The position numbers and the translations under genes were made by a program. From Flavobacterium sp. JAD_PAG50586_2 (GTDB taxonomy: Bacteria; Bacteroidota; Bacteroidia; Flavobacteriales; Flavobacteriaceae): a stretch of DNA of 64,000 nucleotides. The stretch lies in contig CP096136.1 in assembly GCA_023213215.1 (NCBI GenBank), forward strand, positions 2,728,001 through 2,792,000, read 5' to 3'. Below are positions 28,792 to 38,104 of this stretch, one piece after another; within the stretch, counting starts at the first letter, position 1, and every line of letters begins with the position of its first letter. The notes under the pieces were generated by a model that made no database searches, had not been told where the DNA came from, and saw only the letters and a list, made by a program, of their open reading frames with translations.

Positions 28792-29727
28792 TTATTTTAT
28801 GTAATTGAATTTTGTTTCGCCATCTAATTTATCAAAAAAGATTACATAATCATTATACCAATTTTCATAATCTATACTCTTGTCCGGGATTCTTTTTGTA
28901 ATATACTCTTTATATAAATCTAAAATTATATTTACGGTATAATAAAAGACTTCCTTACAATCCTGAAAATCCCTAATTTGAATAATGTCTGCCCTACTTT
29001 CACCAGCCAAAACAAAACCTTTCATTACATCAATTCCGTGGACATTTTGGGAATATTTGCGATACGGAAATTCGTAAAGTATTGTGCTATTTAATTTCTT
29101 GCATAATTCCTGAAAGTTTTCCGGGCCATCATATAAGGAATACCAATTTGGATTATTTGTTTTTTTGGATTTACAAACTTTTAAAAATTCATCATTGACT
29201 TCATTATAAATAGGTTCCTTTAGCAGTTCCAGCTTTCCTTTAATGACATTTTTAATTTCTTCAATATCACAGTAAGAACTTAAATTAAAATCGGATTCCT
29301 CCTTTTTTATTTTTGCAACAAACTCTTTTGAAATGCTCTCAGTCGGAACAAATTGTTTGTAGTATCTAATATCTTTATTTGCTTTACAAACTAAGAACGA
29401 GTGCGCCCTAAGTTTTTCATTTTCTGCTATCATGTATTGAAGTGCAAATGAATTTTCCATTAAGGCCCGAAACAAAATTTTGCTGGGGTCTACAGACGAT
29501 TTTTTTAGTAAAATTGAAATGGAGTCTGCAAGCTCTATGCAATTTCGCAGGAATATGGTTGGAATATTATTGTCCTTTCCTTCCCTTGTGACTTTAATGT
29601 CCCAATTTATTATGTGTGTCCCAAAATTTACCAATTCATTTATGCCAATTGAGAGTTTTTCGAGGATAGTATTTAAGGCATCATTTTGTTCCTGGGGAAA
29701 TATTTCTTCTATTGGGTTAGTTCTCAT
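28792..29727 (-). CDS. DUF5677-like protein
   Basis: 311 residues, soluble and helical. The segment PTIFLRNCIELADSISILLK followed by SKILFRALMENSFALQYMIA resembles the DUF5677 core: a long helix with Arg and Glu, related in appearance to HEPN-like proteins. The C-terminal half includes YRKYSQNVHGIDVMKGFVLA with a conserved-looking His. No function is established. It is immediately upstream on the transcript of the HEPN/DUF4145-like gene (24 bases). Confidence 0.6.
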   Translation of the reverse strand: MRTNPIEEIFPQEQNDALNTILEKLSIGINELVNFGTHIINWDIKVTREGKDNNIPTIFLRNCIELADSISILLKKSSVDPSKILFRALMENSFALQYMIAENEKLRAHSFLVCKANKDIRYYKQFVPTESISKEFVAKIKKEESDFNLSSYCDIEEIKNVIKGKLELLKEPIYNEVNDEFLKVCKSKKTNNPNWYSLYDGPENFQELCKKLNSTILYEFPYRKYSQNVHGIDVMKGFVLAGESRADIIQIRDFQDCKEVFYYTVNIILDLYKEYITKRIPDKSIDYENWYNDYVIFFDKLDGETKFNYIK

Positions 29728-29841
29728 GTGCTTTTGCTAAATATCAAATGTAATGCTCTTTAATTACTTTCCTACTTTCAACTAAGTGATTTACACTCTC
29801 TTTATTTTAATAAACCTTACTTTGGGCATAAGTCCCAATTA

Positions 29842-30512
29842 TTAGAACCACTCTTGCTGAAAATCTGTAAATGTTGCTATTTGCCCTTCGTACTTATTTA
29901 CAATATTTTTTGTGGTAACTATTTTTTCTTCGTTTACTATAGAACCAGTTCGAATATAAATGGAAAATCCATCATCGGGTTTTTCCATGAAGTCTTTTTT
30001 TCCTGATTGCTCAACGTAAAATTGTTATGGTACAGATGCGTGTCATTGCTATGAACTGCGCGCCTGTAAGGTGTTTCATTTTTTTGTGTTTTAAATGCAG
30101 ATGTTTCCATAAAGTAGATAGTATCATCCAGTTCTCCTATAAATTGATTGACATAGAAACCTATTAAGATAGGCTTGTCAAGTTTATCGTAGTATCTAAT
30201 CTTAAAGGCATTTTCTAAAATATTTAAAAAAACGGGGTCAAATCTTTCCGTTACATCCCAATTGTTTTTGGATAGCAGTGCTTTGAGTTTTTTAAAATTG
30301 TCAAAATGGTGATAGTACCTTTCTTTTTCGTTTGAAGAAAGTACAATTAGTGCTTTCAGATACTTTTCTACAGCCGTGCTGGCAAGCGTAAGCCCTTGAA
30401 TCACAAATCGATTATTAAGCAGAAAACGTGCGGCGATATAATCGCGATAACCCAAGTCTATTAGAGAATACCCAATGGAGCACTTTTCAGAAAATGTAAT
30501 TGCTTTCGCCAT
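29842..30512 (-). CDS. HEPN-domain protein (frameshifted as sequenced)
   Basis: The first ~130 residues match HEPN: SLIDLGYRDYIAARFLLNNR, FVIQGLTLASTAVEKYLKAL, YYHHFDNFKKLKALLSK. The first frame ends at 29937. Adding back one base in the T7 run (29995-30001) extends it by ~32 residues to 29842, reading FMEKPDDGFSIYIRTGS and ending IATFTDFQQEWF, about 223 residues in total. HEPN proteins are often RNases or partners of nucleotidyltransferases. No MNT-type partner is adjacent. The 110-residue gene upstream may belong with it. Confidence 0.7.
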
Positions 30513-30537
30513 AAACTAAAACCTTTATATCGTGAGG

Positions 30538-30870
30538 TCATCTGTCACCGCATAACCTTTTAAATTCTAACCTAACATCCTCAAATGTTGGCGATCCAAT
30601 GTTTGATATTTTGTTATAAGAATCAATACCATTGTCTGTTGCCATTGCGCTCCAAAAATATTGACGAACTTTTTCGGCACTAACCTGATTATTTAGGCGC
30701 ATTCTAGTAGCATTGATTTTTCGTTTAATTGTTTTATCAGCTTCTGGGTTTGTTTGTGTTGGAATCAGTACATTTTCTTCTAAAAATGTGATTAGTTCTT
30801 CTTTAGTTGCATTCATAAATTTCAATGTTAAACAATCCTTATTTCGAATTTGTATCTTGTTTAGCTTCAA
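30538..30870 (-). CDS. Hypothetical protein, 110 residues
   Basis: A soluble basic protein beginning MKLNKIQIRNKDCLTLKFMN; an internal start MNATKEELITFLEENVLIPT is also plausible. Contains INATRMRLNNQVSAEKVRQY and FWSAMATDNGIDSYNK. No signal peptide and no known family. It lies 25 bases upstream of the HEPN gene on the same strand, so it may be a functional partner. Function unknown. Confidence 0.5.
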   Translation of the reverse strand: MKLNKIQIRNKDCLTLKFMNATKEELITFLEENVLIPTQTNPEADKTIKRKINATRMRLNNQVSAEKVRQYFWSAMATDNGIDSYNKISNIGSPTFEDVRLEFKRLCGDR

Positions 30871-30885
30871 ATAAAAGTATCCTAT

Positions 30886-32250
30886 TTAAGTAAGCTTCAT
30901 ATATTTTAGCACGTTGATTTTTAAAAGTTCGTTTAAAAGACCTTCGGTTTCCACAACAAAATTATGCTGATCTGTAATCAAATCAGAAATCGGAAGTATC
31001 ACCCAAAAATCCGTACCGAACAATGATCTTTCTTTCATTAGATTCCCTTGCGCATCATCAGTAAATAATTTGTTTCTGAAATTTTTAATAGCGGTAAGTG
31101 ACTTAAGATTAAATGAAAAATCCGCATACAGATTATCGTATCTATCCATCATATCGAGAATTTCAGGAATTCTATGTGCCGTGTCGGGATCATTCTCCCA
31201 TGCTGAACTACCACCATAATGCCCTAGGCAAAGCCTCAAATCCTTATACTCTTCTAATACATACTCCCATTCTTTAGGCTCATTCAGTTTCCTTGCACGA
31301 TGCTTTCTTTTCAAATCATTAATTTCTATCTTTTCGCCAAGCCGATTTACATGAATTGGGCTTTCAAAAGTCGAGACGCTTTCTCCTCCACAATGCGTCA
31401 TAACTGGTATATTCTTCTGTTCACAAATTTTAAATATAGGCATTAAACGTTCGTCAGCTGGTAAATAGCCAAGTGCCGGATAACATTTTACCCCAAAGAA
31501 TTGTGGATTTCTTTGATCAAATGCTTTGAGAAACTCCTCATAAAGATTTTCCCGTCTAGGATCTACGGGAAGATAGGGTAATACTGGTTGACTTTTAGAC
31601 AGGAAGGCAAGCTCCGTATTTTGTTCCTCCCATGTTTTTGGGACACTGCCTTCCCAACCACTGTTCAAATCCATTCCTAAGGCAACTGTTAGCAGTTTTT
31701 TATTACCCCCTTCGCGATAGTTCAGTACCTGATGAATTGCATAATTTTGTTCAAAAGTGTTATAAACGCTTTTCATGCTGCCACTTCGCAACAGTCGTAT
31801 AATGGTTCTGTATCTTTTGATAAACTCTATAAGACCAAAGCTATGAATACTCTCGATAGTTTTAGCTTCAATTTCCATTTGGTCAAGCTCTTTTTCCATA
31901 CGATCAAGAGCAGATGGCAAATCTTTATCCTGTATAATCATTGGATTTTCGTAAACCATTTCCACCATTTGTTTAGTAGACAAAAGCGATTCGTCAGAGG
32001 TATAAGGTTTTCCTGTTACCAACCTCCAGACCCATTCTTTAAACCTACCTACTGCACCCGCAATCATGCGCGTAGCCATATATTTAACGTTAATACAGTC
32101 ACCATCGAACAAATGACAGTGCGCATCAAACACATAATTATTTTCTGCTATAACGTCTTTCGCTACCTGGCTAAGCCTAGTTTGAGGGTCATCGCTGATA
32201 GATTGCATTGCTTTCTCTATAAAAGCTAATTGTTCTTTTTTGAAATCCAT
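30886..32250 (-). CDS. Amidohydrolase-superfamily (TIM-barrel) metal hydrolase
   Basis: 454 residues with the amidohydrolase_2 pattern. The HxH metal motif is FDAHCHLFDGD (~residues 42-46); further ligands are PVMTHCGGES (His, strand 5) and CLGHYGGSSAW (His, strand 6), and the terminal catalytic Asp is in LFGTDFWV. A long insertion follows the first motif. There is no signal peptide. Such enzymes hydrolyse amide or ester bonds or decarboxylate aromatic acids; the substrate is not readable. It is the last gene of the cluster that starts with the cysteine-tail protein at 37677. Confidence 0.75.
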   Translation of the reverse strand: MDFKKEQLAFIEKAMQSISDDPQTRLSQVAKDVIAENNYVFDAHCHLFDGDCINVKYMATRMIAGAVGRFKEWVWRLVTGKPYTSDESLLSTKQMVEMVYENPMIIQDKDLPSALDRMEKELDQMEIEAKTIESIHSFGLIEFIKRYRTIIRLLRSGSMKSVYNTFEQNYAIHQVLNYREGGNKKLLTVALGMDLNSGWEGSVPKTWEEQNTELAFLSKSQPVLPYLPVDPRRENLYEEFLKAFDQRNPQFFGVKCYPALGYLPADERLMPIFKICEQKNIPVMTHCGGESVSTFESPIHVNRLGEKIEINDLKRKHRARKLNEPKEWEYVLEEYKDLRLCLGHYGGSSAWENDPDTAHRIPEILDMMDRYDNLYADFSFNLKSLTAIKNFRNKLFTDDAQGNLMKERSLFGTDFWVILPISDLITDQHNFVVETEGLLNELLKINVLKYMKLT

Positions 32251-32304
32251 GCTTTTTTGTTTAAAGGTTTAAATTGTATTCTCGTTTGATATGGTGTGGA
32301 TGTA

Positions 32305-32898
32305 TTAGTCTTTAGAACCTTTTTCTTTGGGTTTAATAAGCTCTGTAATAGCAGCTAATTTTAGTTCTTTTATTATGCCGTAAATTGATTGAATTTTCTT
32401 TTCGCGAAAATCCCTTGCGCTTGTAATGATTTCCCGAACTTCGGAAGCTACGCCTGTTATTTCTTCGATGGAAGCCCCTGCTAATGGTCCACCATCTTTA
32501 TACTTTCGAATTAAAAAGGCCTGCAATTGACCATCAATTCGTTCTATTAATTTTGAATAGTGTGAAAATTGTTCCGGCAATTTTTCTCCATTCTTTAGAT
32601 AATTATCCAGAGAGCGGTAAAGTTTTAATCTATTTTTTGAAAGAAGATCAGCGCTTAACTGGTTTATCAATTGATCGACGGATAGTTTTAAAAGCGTGTA
32701 TTCGGAATTAAACTTTAACGCCTTTTCAGGTTTTTTCGTGTAATTTTCATCATTAACTAAACTGGTCATTTTAGCTTCAGATATAGTTTTAACATAAGTC
32801 AGATAGCCAACCAACCCAAGGTCTTTCCCATCAATAGAAATATCTTGACTATATATGTTCAAACTAAAAAGAAACAGGAGTAAGATGTACTTTTTCAT
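32305..32898 (-). CDS. Exported hypothetical protein
   Basis: 197 residues with a clean signal peptide (MKKYILLLFLFSLNIYSQDI, cleavage likely after YSQ or nearby). The mature part is helical and charged: TYVKTISEAKMTSLVNDEN, YRSLDNYLKNGEKLPEQFSH, SAREKI-like RDFREKKIQSIYGIIKELKL. No lipobox, no known domain. It sits 54 bases upstream of the amidohydrolase and likely shares its transcript. Function unknown. Confidence 0.55.
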   Translation of the reverse strand: MKKYILLLFLFSLNIYSQDISIDGKDLGLVGYLTYVKTISEAKMTSLVNDENYTKKPEKALKFNSEYTLLKLSVDQLINQLSADLLSKNRLKLYRSLDNYLKNGEKLPEQFSHYSKLIERIDGQLQAFLIRKYKDGGPLAGASIEEITGVASEVREIITSARDFREKKIQSIYGIIKELKLAAITELIKPKEKGSKD

Positions 32899-33038
32899 AT
32901 TTTTAAATTTAATAGTTATTATTGTTTGAAAAGTAGGTTCTAAACATTGTGTAATCTTTGCGATTTGGGAATTTCTTATTGCAATGCGATATTTTATAAA
33001 ATAGGATATGCACGAATCATAAACTTTTGCTGTTGAGA

Positions 33039-34019
33039 CTATTTTTGTAATGCTTTAATCGCATCTCTTAAACTTTCAATATCTGTTCGATAGGTCTTTT
33101 CATTTACTATATCTCTAGGATTTACGGAAAATACTAAGTTCGTAGTCATATACTTTTTAGGTGAATCAATAATAATTATTGGTTCAGACTGATATGAGGA
33201 TGCCTCAAACATCTTCTGGCCATTGAAATGTTCATCTTCAAACAATGTAATCTTGGGAGAAAAATGAAAATTCGAAACGATTGTTTGGTCAATAATTGCG
33301 TTAAAATTTAACTTATTTGGTAATGTTTCGTAGCATATAATTTTTACTCCAACTTTAACATTAAATGGTTTTGATTTAAACGATTGAGAGGTTCCATAAA
33401 TAATTGCCCGTATTCTATTTGATCCATTTGGAAATCTGTTACTTAATATTTTATCATAATTTGTGTAAATATTTGAATCAAATTGAATTGTGCCATCTGA
33501 TGCTTGGCTTCTAATCTTCTTTGTCTGCTTACCAGTGTCAATATTTTCTAAAACTACATAGACTTCTTCATCTACTCCCGATGAAGTCCAAGTTACCGTT
33601 ATTGGATCAATGTCGACCACTAAATCTTGTGCATTTACATCTGTATTCTGAATTTGGATGTTGTCAATTTGCAGAGGTTTGGGTTTTAGGAACAGATAAA
33701 TGCCTGTAATTAAAAGTAGTGCACATAGTGTGTAAACAAATATATTTGTCCTAAATTGATTTGTTAGTGCCTTATCTAAAATGAACCGGTCTTGCGCAGC
33801 AAGTTTATCTCGAAGCTCATTATCCTGTTTAAGAATTTCTTCCTTTTGAGCAGAATTTAAACCTTCCCAACGACTAGCGAAATTAGGTTCGTCAAATTTT
33901 AGTTTTTCAATAATTCTTTTGACAACAGGATCTTCAGTGACGCTCTTTTTTAATATATAGTAAATAACAAAACCGACTATTCCTAAGATCGCTGGAAGTG
34001 AAAGTAAAAATGTATTCAT
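33039..34019 (-). CDS. Membrane protein with a beta/gamma-crystallin-like C-terminal block
   Basis: 326 residues. Two membrane helices are visible: LPAILGIVGFVIYYILKKS at the N terminus and NIFVYTLCALLLITGIYLFL around residue 100, separated by a charged helical segment. The C-terminal ~200 residues are beta-rich, with an Ig-like stretch (ITVTWTSSGVDEEVYVVLEN). They contain SPKITLFEDEHFNGQKMFEA, which resembles the crystallin Greek-key motif (F-x-D-x-x-F-x-G). Likely an inner-membrane protein with a periplasmic sensing or binding domain. Role in the cluster unknown. Confidence 0.55.
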   Translation of the reverse strand: MNTFLLSLPAILGIVGFVIYYILKKSVTEDPVVKRIIEKLKFDEPNFASRWEGLNSAQKEEILKQDNELRDKLAAQDRFILDKALTNQFRTNIFVYTLCALLLITGIYLFLKPKPLQIDNIQIQNTDVNAQDLVVDIDPITVTWTSSGVDEEVYVVLENIDTGKQTKKIRSQASDGTIQFDSNIYTNYDKILSNRFPNGSNRIRAIIYGTSQSFKSKPFNVKVGVKIICYETLPNKLNFNAIIDQTIVSNFHFSPKITLFEDEHFNGQKMFEASSYQSEPIIIIDSPKKYMTTNLVFSVNPRDIVNEKTYRTDIESLRDAIKALQK

Positions 34020-34079
34020 TTATTTTATCATTAAGAAGTTACAAATACTAATCTTGTTTTATATCGCTTTATTGCGTCA

Positions 34080-35822
34080 TTAATTTGCAAATATTTCATT
34101 ATTTACTTCCTTAATGTTATATGAGGAATAAAAATTTTGGATCGTGAAATCCTCTGGAATTTGTCCTCGATGAATCGTGAAAATATATACAAATAAGTCA
34201 AAAGAGAGAAAGGATATTGAAGACTTGAATAAATTCCTTAAAGGATGATTTTCTTTATACGCATTAGAAATATTATCCCTTGCAAATTCAGTGATAAAGT
34301 TGTTACATAGATACGAGGAAGCGGGGGCGGCCATCTTTGGCCTAGAAGAAATATCGTCTCCAATGCTGTTAGATAAAATATTTTTAAATAGAGCTCTCAA
34401 TAATGGTTTAGTTCCTTTTTCGATTTTCATATTAAATGATAATTTATTTGCAAACTCAAGAATTGCATTTGAAATAAATGGCAATCTAACCTCTAAACCA
34501 TTGCACATTGAACTCCTATCTGTGATGTGGAATTGCCAATTAAATAATTGATCTTTGCTAAAAAAATCAAATACACATTCTATAGCAGAGGTTTCTTGAC
34601 TAATATGATAAAGTTTTGATAGTCTGTCCCTACTAGTTTGAAAATGTTGCTCGTCTAAAAAATTTAGTCTTTTTAAATTAAAATAATTTGCCTGATATTT
34701 ATTTAATACGCCAATTGGGTCATCAAATAAAGAGTAACCACCGAATAATTCATCTGCCCCATCGCCTGAAATAACTCCTTTTACTTGTTGACTTATTGTT
34801 TTGGAAGCAAGAAAGTTAATGTTAAGTTTAGTTGGCATTTCATTATGCATGATGCAAGGTGCAATTTGACGTAATACATCATTGGGATTTATAATGATTT
34901 CCTGATGATTTGATTTAATATGAGAGCTCAGATTTCTAGAGTACTCAATATCCTTATTAAATTGATCGCTAATAGAAAATGTTTTAATGTTATATTCGGT
35001 TGTATTATGTAACAAGACTGTAAGAATTGAGCTGTCAAGTCCACCAGAAAGCAATGAGCCTATTTCATAATTACCAATTAATTTACTTTTGACGGATTCT
35101 TGAAGTAAATGTTTCAATTCTAATATTGCATCACCAAAATTTACTTTTTTGTGTTCAGTAAAATTGTTTTCAATTGTACTCTTTAAAATTGTTATCTTAT
35201 GTTCACTGTTTAGCGTAATATCTAATGTCGATCCTGGATCCAATTGATAGATGTTTTCAAAAAAAGTATTATTACCAATTACGAATCCAAAAATATGACT
35301 TTCAACTAAGGCACCTAAACGAATTTTGTTTTCAATATTTTGATTCTTAAATAAAGCTTTAACCTCGGATGCAAAATAAATTACCTCATTGTTCAAAATA
35401 GTATAATATAAAGGTTTAATTCCACATCTATCTCTACTCAAAATTAATTTATTAGACATGCAAATAGCAAATGAATACATGCCATCCAATTCTTTAAAAA
35501 AATCAACCCCATAAAGTTCATAACCAATTAATATTACTTCAGTATCTGAATCTGTCTCGAATTTTATATTATGTGTTGACTCAATTTTTTGCTTGAGATT
35601 TTTGTAATTGTAGATTTCGCCATTGTAAACTATGGTTGACTTGTTTCTGGTGAAGGGCTGTTTAGCTTTTATATCTGTAAAATGGAGTCTAGCTGCACCT
35701 ACAGTATAAATCTCGCCAGAAAAAATAGCTGAATCATCAGGTCCTCTATGCATTATTGAATTTAGCATATTTTGAACCAATTCTAAATCTTTTTGACCAA
35801 ATACGCCAACTATGCCACACAT
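34080..35822 (-). CDS. asnB: Glutamine-hydrolysing asparagine synthase (AsnB family)
   Basis: 580 residues. The N-terminal glutaminase domain has the catalytic Cys2 (MCGIVGVFG), NSIMHRGPDD and KSTIVYNGEIYNYKNLKQ. The C-terminal synthetase has the PP-loop IGSLLSGGLDSSILTVLL and SGDGADELFGGYSLFD. All core residues for glutamine-dependent amidation are present, so the domain is likely active. Homologues make asparagine, but clustered copies often amidate or cyclise other substrates (lasso-peptide cyclases and sugar amidotransferases are relatives). It overlaps the upstream glycosyltransferase as TAATG, indicating translational coupling. I favour a tailoring role, as inference. Confidence 0.85.
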   Translation of the reverse strand: MCGIVGVFGQKDLELVQNMLNSIMHRGPDDSAIFSGEIYTVGAARLHFTDIKAKQPFTRNKSTIVYNGEIYNYKNLKQKIESTHNIKFETDSDTEVILIGYELYGVDFFKELDGMYSFAICMSNKLILSRDRCGIKPLYYTILNNEVIYFASEVKALFKNQNIENKIRLGALVESHIFGFVIGNNTFFENIYQLDPGSTLDITLNSEHKITILKSTIENNFTEHKKVNFGDAILELKHLLQESVKSKLIGNYEIGSLLSGGLDSSILTVLLHNTTEYNIKTFSISDQFNKDIEYSRNLSSHIKSNHQEIIINPNDVLRQIAPCIMHNEMPTKLNINFLASKTISQQVKGVISGDGADELFGGYSLFDDPIGVLNKYQANYFNLKRLNFLDEQHFQTSRDRLSKLYHISQETSAIECVFDFFSKDQLFNWQFHITDRSSMCNGLEVRLPFISNAILEFANKLSFNMKIEKGTKPLLRALFKNILSNSIGDDISSRPKMAAPASSYLCNNFITEFARDNISNAYKENHPLRNLFKSSISFLSFDLFVYIFTIHRGQIPEDFTIQNFYSSYNIKEVNNEIFAN

Positions 35823-37161
35823 TATAAGAAACTTTTTGAATATGTACCGTTTAGTTCATGACCTAAGTCTTCTATAGCTGTAGATATGGAATTATGATCT
35901 GTCAATAAGTTTTCAAAAGTATGAGATAGATATTTTCCATGCTTTCCAATAACTGATATTGACAGTTTATCTTGCAGAAGTTTGGAGAGTTTATTTTGAA
36001 GGTCGGATTCGTTTTTTGGATCTTCAATGATAATACAGTTTTTGTTATCTACAAGACTATTATAGTATGGTTGTTTGCTTGCTACCTCTTTGGAAACAAT
36101 AAGGCAAGAGCCTACTGCAAGTATCTCACGAATATTCTGAGGAGCATGAATTTCAATTGGAAAATCTCTTTCTAAACAACAAACTATATCACACAATTTT
36201 ATATATTGAGGAACCAAGTGCGGAAAAACAGGTGGGAAAAATGATGTACAGTTGGATAACTCTCTTTTATTTAAAATCAAGGAGTAGAATTTTGTTAAGT
36301 CATCTATTTTACCAGTATTCATAGAACAAAAATTAAATTTGAGTCCACTCTCTCTCAGCTTAATTAGGGCTTCAATGAGATTGTAAGTGCCTTTTACCTC
36401 TCCAATTTTCCCAAGTATACCAATCGTGGGCAAGGATGGATCATACGTAGATATATTATTGCAATCAATAACATTTTGTATTAATCTACCATCAATTTTT
36501 AATTTGGATACCCAATTTGTGAATTTTTCCTTTAATATCTGTGGTTTGAATTTTTCGACTGAGCTTAAAAACTGTTTTGGTATGCGTGATGGGAAAATAT
36601 GAATCCTTTTATTCTCTGGTGAATCTAATTGATCAAGTAAATTGGATACCTGTATAGAATGGTTGTTGGTTAATAAGCAATCCGCAGATTGTAACATCCA
36701 TCTGTATGTGCTTTTTAATTGATTGTAATTTGAAAGTTTGCCAAGGTCGCTTCCAGCATGTTTCAAAATGACAGGTTTGTTATATATAAGTCCTAACTGG
36801 CTTGCAACAATTCCATATGGTTCGAAATACCATCCAATAATCAAATCGATATTATGATTAGATAAAACATCAATTCCAGCTCCTAATAGCTTTGTAGAAT
36901 AAGGGTTTGAATAAGGAATAAAAGCATTTTCTTTAATAGCCAAGGTTTCATGCAATTCAATATTTTGATGCAGATAATTGACATCTGCTTCATCTTTGAT
37001 ATTATCAATTAACATGGATTTGAAGTTGGGTTCAACTTCATTCGCATTAGTTACTACATGTATTTTGTGCCCCCTTTTTGCTAATTCCATACTCGCCCAA
37101 TATACTTGAGAACTTACGCCGCCTTGAATAGGGGGAATTTGCCAATAATAAGAATTTCCAT
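35822..37161 (-). CDS. GT4-type glycosyltransferase (frameshifted as sequenced)
   Basis: Joined length about 446 residues. The true N terminus is MEILIIGKFPPIQGGVSSQV, a typical GT4 opening, restored by adding one base to G5 (37131-37135); the longest intact frame begins only at MELAKRGHKIHVVTN. The C-terminal nucleotide-sugar domain has GKIGEVKGTYNLIEALIKLR, then VPQYIKLCDIVCCLERDFPI and APQNIREILAVGSCLIVS with the conserved acidic residue. It is a cytosolic retaining-type transferase; donor and acceptor are unknown. Located 9 bases after the cysteine-tail gene and coupled to asnB. Confidence 0.75.
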
Positions 37162-37170
37162 AAATTTAAA

Positions 37171-37677
37171 TTAAGCAATGCATCTACAACCACATCCACA
37201 TACGCAACCAGCTCCGGCAAATTCTTCATAATCTTCACTAATTCTGGGCCACAAATGTGCTGGAGCAGGACTTTGAAAAATGTGCTCATAATCAGAGAGG
37301 AATTTTTTGTATCCTTCTCTCAATTTAACAACTTTTTCTTTATCTTTTTCTTGAGTTTCTGATTCCTTCATCGAATATCTCGGTTGAAATGGGTCATCCG
37401 TGTTTGGCATATGATGTATAAACTTATTTGCAACTTTGAAACAAAATTCAGAATAAAGTTCTGTGAAGACCACGAACGTATGCCAAAATTCGTCAATTGG
37501 ACCTCTCATACTGTAAGTTCCATCGTCTTTCAATGCACATAATGCTAAGAATCTTTTTAATTCGATTTCATGTTCTTTTGCAATTTCAATTGGTAAATCT
37601 TGCTCTTTAGCATACCTTTTAGTAACAACGTCCATATTATAGTTGATTACTGATTCAATAATGTTTTTTGTGTCCAT
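37171..37677 (-). CDS. Small glycine-rich-domain-like protein with alternating-cysteine tail
   Basis: 168 residues. The body resembles bacterial relatives of plant glycine-rich-domain (DUF1399-type) proteins: GPIDEFWHTFVVFTELYSEF, CFKVANKFIHHMPNTDDPFQ, then a helical linker and PAHLWPRISEDYEEF. It ends in AGAGCVCGCGCRCIA, five cysteines at strictly alternating positions just before the stop, confirmed in the DNA. It opens a probable operon with a glycosyltransferase and an asparagine synthase. The tail looks like a modification or metal-binding segment, possibly a RiPP-like core, but no dedicated RiPP enzyme is recognised. Role is inference. Confidence 0.6.
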   Translation of the reverse strand: MDTKNIIESVINYNMDVVTKRYAKEQDLPIEIAKEHEIELKRFLALCALKDDGTYSMRGPIDEFWHTFVVFTELYSEFCFKVANKFIHHMPNTDDPFQPRYSMKESETQEKDKEKVVKLREGYKKFLSDYEHIFQSPAPAHLWPRISEDYEEFAGAGCVCGCGCRCIA

Positions 37678-38104
37678 AATCAGTTTATTTAAATGTTTTA
37701 ATTTTATTTAATTCGTTCAATTGTACTTATCATAACTGGCACTTTTAATGATTTCACGTCCGTGTAATCAAAGCTCATCGTAAGTTTACATTGCGATTCT
37801 ACAAACGAAATATAGAAATCTTAATTAATCTTATTTTGGGGTAGGTAACATAACACATTAAAAAATGCATTATATGCTTTCTAAGCCTGCTGTGGTATTT
37901 GGCTTAAAAAACAATTGAAATTTTGTTATCTCAAATGTAAAGGAAAAGTGTTAAGAAAACAATATATCATGAGATTATTTTTGACAAACTTTAGTATATC
38001 CTAAAATATAACAAGCACAGCATCTATTACTTACGCTTGTTTTGCTGGCTATTGTTACGATTTTTTTTTTTTATGCTGAAAGATTTGCCGCTATTACAAT
38101 AAAT
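37678..38104. other. Intergenic region upstream of the cysteine-tail cluster
   Basis: 427 bases, strongly AT-rich, with no supported gene and no clear hairpin. It contains runs of T near 38060. It should hold the promoter for the minus-strand cluster starting at 37677; I could not point to a convincing -33/-7 pair. Confidence 0.5.
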
